From assembly GCF_036711975.1 (NCBI RefSeq), contig NC_091972.1:7693001-7757000 (forward strand): a DNA stretch of 64,000 nucleotides, given 5' to 3'. Shown here piece by piece: positions 57,151 to 64,000 of this stretch (positions are counted from its first letter, which is position 1; every line of letters begins with the position of its first letter). The notes under the pieces are model-generated. The model ran no database searches. It was not told the DNA's origin and saw only the letters and a program-made list of their open reading frames with translations. Source of the stretch: Onthophagus taurus (lineage: Eukaryota; Arthropoda; Insecta; Coleoptera; Scarabaeidae). The translations under genes and the position numbers were made by a program.

Positions 57151-58779
57151 GATTTAATGACTTAGTTTAAACACTTTGCCTTAATGTAAAACGATGGAAT
57201 GAATTCAGAATTTGTTGCCAAGCAGTTTTAATGTAAATTTAGTTTTACCTGTTACATTTTAAAACAATTCAACCAATTAAGTCTCTGAAAGCGATATTCT
57301 GAAAATGCCGACATAAGCAGTTCCACGAATTCTTGTTTTTTATGCGTTATTATCAAATTGACAAAAGCGGAGAAATGTCGGAACCTTTTAGATCTCTTTC
57401 CAAAGGTATTTCCGACGAGCCAGCTCACCCGATGTACCTCTTCTGGATTTTTTTGTTGAGCATTCTTAACTAGTATTCTAAGAATTAAGAACTAAAGACA
57501 ATGTATCGAAGCGGGTAGGAAAATGTTTAAAAATTCATAAATCTTATTTGTTCTTGCTAGATTATAAACGTTAGTTAATTGTTTCTGAAATTTTTTTCAA
57601 AAGATGTTTTCCGTTGTACTGACAAAACCACACAGTAACATTTTTTTATTTATTTTTTTTAATTACTTTACTTTTATCCACATATTCAGATTTTACCATA
57701 AAATATATATAAATTGGTCGTAACCTTCATATAACCTTGAAAATAAGGGCAAGGTCAAAAAATGTTATCGTCATATGGTTTCCCCATTCGCAAAGAACAA
57801 CTTTCATTTGGTTCATATTTTTATGTAAAATGAACCGTTTTCAAGATAATCGCTTGTCTCACGTTAAATGGAGCCTGTATACTCTCTTATGCGAGAAAGT
57901 AAAAATAAATAAGAATAATAGTGAATGTTAAATCCGATGACAACGTATATCTGCAGATACAAATACATATAACGTTGTGGGTAATATCTAACAGTGAGTC
58001 CGTCTGCGATACAAATCACAATCGAATGACTTGGATTCACCTGGATTAGGGTGAGCTATGCTCGTGTTACGCTATGGGCCGGACATTGATAGATACGCGA
58101 CTGGAGTGACGGCGTTGTACGTGTTTTTTGCGATATTGGAAGATTTTAACGTTCGACGAACACACCGAGACCACGATGACTTTTTGTAATTAAAAGTGTT
58201 TTTAAATGCTCTATCGTAACCGTTCGAATCGCACACAAAAAAGAAATGTGGTTAGGAAACGTTGTACAACCAAATGTTTTCTAACAGCTAAATTTAAATT
58301 TTTAGTTAATATTTAATTGAGTGTTATTGAAATTGTATGATACTAAAGGTGGGGTTTAATTGGTAAGTATTGAGCTGACGAACTCTTCATGTTTCAATTA
58401 AAGTTTTGTTTGTAATTTCAAAAAAAAACGCAAGTTTTTATTGCTAACAAACGACATGTTAACAACGACACAATAGACCACAGCGGATAATTACCATAAA
58501 CCCTGTTGAACGGATAATTACATTTCGAAAGCATTCGCGGAACAATCTCATTTTGCTTTGACAAGAGAACGAAATTTTGAGCACGCGTCCTCTTTGTTTT
58601 CGATATAGTTTAACGATTCCTTTTTGCAAAAAAAAGTAATTTTATAATAAACCGCGAATCGTTTCAAACTTTAGCTTTAGGAAAAGTTTTAAACTGAATT
58701 TCGAAACGCGATGGACTCGGGAAAGGTTTCCCGAAAATAAAACTTTTACGGTTCGACACTCAAATTTCTAAACGGCTCG
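57151..58779. other. AT-rich spacer, possible regulatory block at 57.95-58.20 kb
   Basis: No exon. A balanced-composition block at 57,940-58,200 carries CACCTGGATTAGGG (58,038-58,051; an E-box beside a GGATTA bicoid-type core) and several CpG words. Motif presence only. Confidence 0.3.
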
Positions 58780-59275
58780 GTGATGTTGAGGGCGACCTCT
58801 CGCTATAGTATAGCGGCAACAACAATGCCCTCGGATATAAATAAGAACAATTTATTCCCGGTTACCGTATACCGGGCGTTTGAAATATAAATCCCAGACA
58901 TATTCGGGGCGGCTGTTTCGACCATTTTCGAGGGTTGGTGAAAAATTCGTTCGTTGGTATACCGGAGTCAGCCACTGGGCGTCGCGACGCCACCGTCGGT
59001 AGCGGGGGTGGAAGGCGTCGTCAGCGCTGGCGCGCGGCCTCCGGGTCGATAGAAAAAGGAACAAAATCGATGGGCGCACCCCACAAAAAAACAGAGAGGA
59101 ATGCACACGTCACACACACACCTATGGGGAGCCCAGGCGTGCACGCGTGTTTGTACAGAGTTTTAAAAACGCGCATTCCAAAACAATAATACTCAATCAA
59201 TGATAGCAATGAGCCAATAACCAAATGGGACGTTACATCGGTGGAAGGGGGCGCCCGTGACAACCCTGTTTACAA
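58780..59275. other. GC-rich island
   Basis: CpG-rich block with GGGGGTGGAAGGCG and GGCGCGCGGCC-like words and a short CACACACACAC run (59,107-59,121). Overlapping open frames on both strands (plus 58,935-59,189; minus 58,852-59,106 and 59,021-59,263) show no domain. Confidence 0.4.
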
Positions 59276-60985
59276 ATGTTGCGATTGATTCTTTCAATAC
59301 TGTTTGAGCTGTACTGATATATCCACGCTCCCTCCTCTATATCCACCAGACTACTACTAGTATTACGTGAAATCTGTGCACGATAGTGTTGTCCGTTCTT
59401 TCTACATACATAAAACGTTCACGTTTTCCTTAAAGGGGTTATTATTACAAGAAGCCAATTTTTTGACACTGTCGAAAACTGTAAGTACTGTACACACCCA
59501 CGTAACCGTGGTTTATACCAACATCCCCTCCAAAAAAACGTAAAAAGAACGCCCTAAGTGTGTGTGTGCATCGCACGGTTTTGCGGCCTTTTTATCGATT
59601 TTTAATTAAACATTAGGCGTTCATCCCGTCTCCTTTTTTCGTATTGGCCCACGCCTTTCAAGCTTGTAATGATTTTTTTTTGCTATCTCAAATAACGGTT
59701 AATCGTGTCTCCTTTTATCAACTCGATCAGAAAACAATAAAAATTTACAGCTAAAAGATGTATCTTACGATTCAAATTAAACCCAAATTATGTAGAAACA
59801 CCCACTGCGCAAACTCAAACAAAAAGCTCTCTATATCAAAAACTTTAAAATTTGTAATTAATTTTAACTTTTATTTGTTGAGCTCACTGAGAATTGGTTA
59901 TAACATGAAATGGTTGGTTAGAATCAAAAGTAATCGAATAATGTCAATCGTCCGCGGCCCTTTCAAAGTTGTCCCTACATATTTTACGATTTGACACGAT
60001 GTCGATGTGAGAACCGTGGTTAGAGTACGTAATTGTACGTATAGGATGATGGCAATTCCGTTGTCATATGGAATCAAAGAAGCGAGATCCGTCTGTTCGG
60101 CTCGACGCGACGAGAACAGTCATATATATCATATCACTCGCGGGGAGCTATCGACAGGTGCTCTTATGACTCACGTGCCACACGTCAATTTGACTTTCAC
60201 CTCTCTATCGGATGAGACTACACACGACATATGTCCCAATCGACGACGATATCAACTCTGTCTCTATTGAATACAATGATCTAGTATAGTAAATTTGCGT
60301 TATTAAATAATAAAACATTAAAAATATTAAAATATGAAAAATTGTTGAATGAGAAGTCGGTTTTATTAAGCGTAAAGCCAAATTTAAAACGACCGAATAC
60401 AATTATCTTGGCGTTTACCCTGAGAGTTTCAGGCAAGAAGTATGCTAATTTTCAAAATTAACATTGCCGAAAGCATTATGCAAATTAAAAAGAATTAATT
60501 TAACGTTAAAAGGACAAACAAAAAATGAAAAAGCACATTAATTCTTATTGGGCGATGTTTTAGATGGTGAAAGACTCTTTAGAATGGAGGACGCAATAGG
60601 TAAAAGTGCACCCGAAATTAAAACTTATAATCGGCAAAGGGGAGCTTTTTCAACTCGTCGGCTATTTAGGAAAAGTAGCCTTTAAAAGCGACGGATGTAA
60701 GTACGAAAATCGTTCGTAGTCCGAGTTAATTATAGTAGGGAATAGGTCCGGCTCATCTTTGCGTAGCTGTCGCTAGGGAAAAACGTCCCTTTAGAATGGA
60801 AGTTGAAGGGCGGGTTTTCTCTGTGCGTGTGTATGTGGATGTTGGGCGTTCGACCAAAAGGGTGAATTTTCAGAACCGTATTTAAACTTTCTTTTTTACT
60901 GTATAAAATAAAAATATATAAATAAATTAAGTTAAATGACTTTTTTTAAGTATATTAAACTAATATATGTACGAAGGCTTTCACT
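59276..60985. other. spacer with E-box-rich block at 60.0-60.25 kb
   Basis: No exon. The block 60,000-60,250 holds a CAGGTG (60,155), a CACGTG-like CTCACGTGCC (60,171-60,180) and a second CACGTC within 40 bases. The open frame there (plus 60,007-60,270) opens at GTG and has no domain. The remainder is AT-rich. Confidence 0.3.
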
Positions 60986-62750
60986 GTCGGTATTAATTAA
61001 ACTATAAATAGAACTAATACTAGTGCTAACACTAGACCTGGAACTAGAAACATTCAAATCGCAGAACTATTTCTAATGTTAGTTCTAGTGAGAGTGGTAG
61101 GTAGTGCTAGTTAGCATAAGATATCACTATGTTGCATATTTTTATTGCAATAAAACTAGAACTAACACTAGACCTAGAACTAAAAACAGTCGTTTTGCGT
61201 CTGAAGACGCACGGCTAAACCTGATACTTTTTAATTCTAGGTCTAGTGTTAGTTCCAGTTTTACACTAGCACTATCATTAGAACTAACACAAGACCTAGA
61301 ACTAGAATCATTCGGGATTAGCCGTCTTGAGAGACGTGTGGCTAAATCCGAATGTTTCTAGTTCTTGGTCTAGTGTAAGTTCTAGTTTTACACTAGCACT
61401 ATCATTAGAAATAACACAAGACCTAGAACTAGAATCATTCGGGTTTAGCCGTCTTGAGAGACGTGCGGCTAAATCCGAATGTTTCTAGTTCTCCGTCTAG
61501 TGTTAGTTCTAGTTTTGCACTAGCACTATCATTAAAAATAACACAAGACCTAGAACTAGAATCATTCGGGTTTAGCCGTCTTGAGAGACGTGTGGCTAAA
61601 TCCGAATGTTTCCAGTTCTTGGTCTAGTGTAAGTTCTAGTTTTACACTAGCACTATCGCTAGAACTAATACAATACCTAGAACTAAAATCATTCGGGTTT
61701 AGCCGTCTTGAGAGACGTGCGGCTAAATCCGAATGTTTCTAGTTCTCGGTCTAGTGTTAGTTCTAGTTTTGCACTAGCACTATCATTAGAAATAACACAA
61801 GATCTAGAACTAGAATCATTCGGGTTTAGCCGTCTTGAGAGACGTGTGGCTAAATCCGAATGTTTCTAGTTCTCCGTCTAGTGTTAGTTCTAGTTTTGCA
61901 CTAGCACTATCATTAGAAATAACACAAGACCTAAAACTAGAATCATTCGGGTTTAGCCGTCTTGAAAGACGTACGGCTAAATCCGAATGTTTCTAGTTCT
62001 CGGTCTAGTGTTAGTTCTAGTTTTGCACTAGCACTATCATTAGAAATAACACAGGACCTAGAACTAGAATCATTCGGGTTTAGCCGTCTTGAGAGACGTG
62101 CGGCTAAATCCGAATGTTTCTAGTTCTAGGTCTAGTGTTAGTTCTAGTTTTACATTAGCACAATCATTAGAAATAACATAAAACCTAAATGTAGGATCAT
62201 TTGGGTTTAGCCATCATAAGAGACGCACGGCTAACCAGGAATGTTTCTAGATCTAGTATTAAATCTAGCTTCAATTGTTATTCAGCGTTAGATTGTGGTA
62301 TATTTTTATTGAACGAAGAGTAGAACTAACACTAGACCTAGAATCAGAGCCATTCTGGTTTAGCTATGCGTTTCTTAAGACGGCTAAACCTAAATGTTTC
62401 TAGTTCTAGGTCAAATGTTAATTCTAGTGACAGTGCTAAGTAGCGTTAGTTAGCTAGCATTAAATATCACTGTGTTGCATATTTTTATTGAATTATAACT
62501 ACAACTAACATAAGACCTAGAACTAGAAAGTTTCGGGTTTAGCCGTGTGTCTTCAGAATGTTTCTAGTTCTAGGTCTAGTGTTAGTTCTAATTTTACACT
62601 AGCACTATCACTAGAACTAACACAATACCTAGAACTAGAATCGTTAGGATTTGGCCGTCTTGAAAGATGTGCGGCTAAATCCGAATCTTTCTAGATCTAG
62701 GTCTAGTGTTAGTTCTAGTGATAGTGCTAGTTTTAGTTTAATATATTAAA
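60986..62750. repeat. palindromic repeat array, 127-base period, locus 3
   Basis: About 1.76 kb. The core (about 61,255-62,260) has eight tandem units whose GGG/TTT centre marks fall at 61,314, 61,441, 61,568, 61,695, 61,822, 61,949, 62,076 and 62,203: exactly 127 bases apart each time. Each unit is an imperfect palindrome with arms CTAGAACTAACACTAGACC and GGTCTAGTGTTAGTTCTAG around a TTTAGCCGTCTTGAGAGACG / GCGGCTAAATCC hairpin. Flanking parts (60,986-61,250 and 62,260-62,750) hold looser copies separated by TTGCATATTTTTATTG spacers, the form also seen at loci 1 and 2. Open frames across it are translations of the repeat. Confidence 0.95.
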
Positions 62751-62929
62751 TTAAATTTTAATAAACTAAATTGTGTACAATTATATTTCTAGTGCATTTA
62801 AAAATACCAACAATTTATACTTGATTGATTGAACCGATAGAATTGGATTAATAATTAGTAATACCAGATTTTAATTTGCTAATTCGTAGAATTCATTTAA
62901 TTTTATTGTTGTAAATGACAATGTAAAAG
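62751..62929. other. AT-rich spacer
   Basis: Short AT-rich link between the palindromic array and the last GC-rich island; nothing seen. Confidence 0.4.
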
Positions 62930-63260
62930 CCGGTCCTGTGAAAAGGCGTGGGGGGTCGTTCGTACAAGTTTTTCGAGAGAGGCCGCACAACTTTTGGGGC
63001 CTCCTGTGGGTCTCTCATCCGCTCAGAGCAAACTCCACCCCCCTGTTTTTAACAAGTAGGACGGCCATTTTCACTTGCATAAGTTATTCGCGAACCACAC
63101 CCAAAACGTTCGCGAAAATACAGCGGCCGGGTGCCGGTATAAATAAATAAATAAATACTACACAGTTAGTTCCCCCAAACCCCTCCACAACTCAGCTTCA
63201 CCGCCACCACGAAGCTTTCGAGAAGCGGCCTGGGGGTAATTTCGTTTCCTAAAAACTATT
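62930..63260. other. GC-rich island
   Basis: CpG-containing block with a (TAAA)n-like run, TATAAATAAATAAATAAAT, at 63,138-63,156, preceded by CGGCCGGGTGCCGG. The TATAAATA could act as a TATA box on the plus strand, 45 bases before a CACAGTTAGT word. The open frame at plus 62,938-63,150 has no domain. Confidence 0.3.
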
Positions 63261-64000
63261 TTAACTTTTCGGGACAAATTGTCGGGTAATTCAATTCCGA
63301 CCGTTTGCAACGTGAAGCCCACCCATCCCTTCTACATGAAAGGAATTTAATATTTTCTTGTACCAGGATTATATTACGTTTTTGTATGTTACCTAATACA
63401 ACCAGTAAATTACAACCCTAAAAAAAGATCGATTTCAAAAATCAATTACAAAAAATCAACTTGTTCGTTGGTTAATTCTTCAAGTTAATTAATGGTAGTA
63501 CTTTTCGATTAAAAAAACCGCCGTTAAAGTTACCACCAATTTTTAATGAATACTAAACACGTCCCGTTTACCCCAACATATTAATTTTATGCAAATCGCA
63601 CCCCCGCAATGTAAAGTTTATAAATCAGATTATCGACGTTGTTCTCCAACACAACAAAAAAATAATTCATAAATATGAATGACCCGAATGACCTGAATGG
63701 TCGGGTTAATTTTTTTTTAATATTAATTTATCAAGGCATTTCCATTATAATCGCATTTAAACCGTCAACCTCATTATCCCATAATGTGATGTGCTATTTA
63801 AAAAATTAAAGTAGTCAAATTTATTTATTAGAATAGAAAATAATAAACTATATTTATGTGTTTAAATTTATTAGTCTCATCATAAAATTCTTTCCATTGC
63901 AGGAATTTTCATTTCACTTCAAGTTTCATCGACCACCAAGCAAGATAAATATTAATTTTCATTGTGTATTGATTATTTTTAATAAAAATTTCTATTTTAA
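63261..64000. other. AT-rich spacer to the window end
   Basis: No exon or repeat recognised. GACCCGAATGACCTGAATGG (63,679-63,698) is a short internal duplication. Confidence 0.4.

Noticed and set aside
60007-60270. 87-codon frame in an E-box-rich block
   Set aside because: GTG start, no domain; better read as possible regulatory DNA.

Overview
The window looks like nuclear DNA of an insect. The evidence is canonical GT...AG introns of about 45-700 bases, TATA boxes 40-50 bases upstream of start codons, non-LTR retrotransposon and Tc1/mariner and hAT remnants, many TA-flanked miniature inverted-repeat elements, and an AT-rich background broken by short GC-rich islands. A beetle is possible, but nothing in the sequence fixes the order. 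The only recognisable housekeeping gene is an E1-alpha subunit of pyruvate dehydrogenase.

Layout. Bases 1-25,000 hold no protein gene that I can support. They are AT-rich spacer with GC-rich islands (about 0.5-1.25, 8.4-8.8, 11.0-11.4, 15.0-15.8, 20.5-20.7 and 21.05-21.25 kb), three inverted-repeat elements (13.0, 16.3-17.1, 21.6-22.3 kb), a palindromic repeat cluster at 18.1-18.7 kb and a 1.27-kb minisatellite at 22.74-24.01 kb. A decayed transposase start lies at 24.5-25.0 kb. A two-exon PDHA-type gene follows on the minus strand (25,515-27,054; 390 aa). From 27 to 42 kb there is another palindromic repeat cluster, GC-rich islands at 28.4-29.4 and 36.0-36.8 kb (the latter with a good TATA box), two LINE reverse transcriptase fragments (30.4-30.8 and 38.9-39.4 kb), and a motif-rich possible enhancer at 41.5-42.0 kb.

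The main gene content is at 42.3-53.8 kb: a tandem family of small secreted, cysteine-rich proteins of 167-171 aa whose strand and motif pattern resembles lipocalins. Five copies are intact, one has a single-base frameshift in its signal peptide, one is a 3'-exon pseudogene, and a fourth kind of trace is a terminal-exon relic. Two exon architectures coexist (five exons and three exons), sharing two intron positions exactly. The array grew by repeated copying of a unit made of a minus-strand gene, a divergent promoter region, a plus-strand gene and a convergent spacer. One spacer copy received a hAT element, another received a 2.2-kb foldback element with arms of about 620 bases; the sister spacer keeps the matching empty site.

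From 54 to 64 kb there are two small inverted-repeat elements, a broken Tc1/mariner-superfamily transposase (56.1-57.15 kb), GC-rich islands at 58.8-59.3 and 62.9-63.3 kb, and a 1.7-kb array of palindromic repeats with an exact 127-base period. No tRNA, rRNA or known microRNA was recognised.
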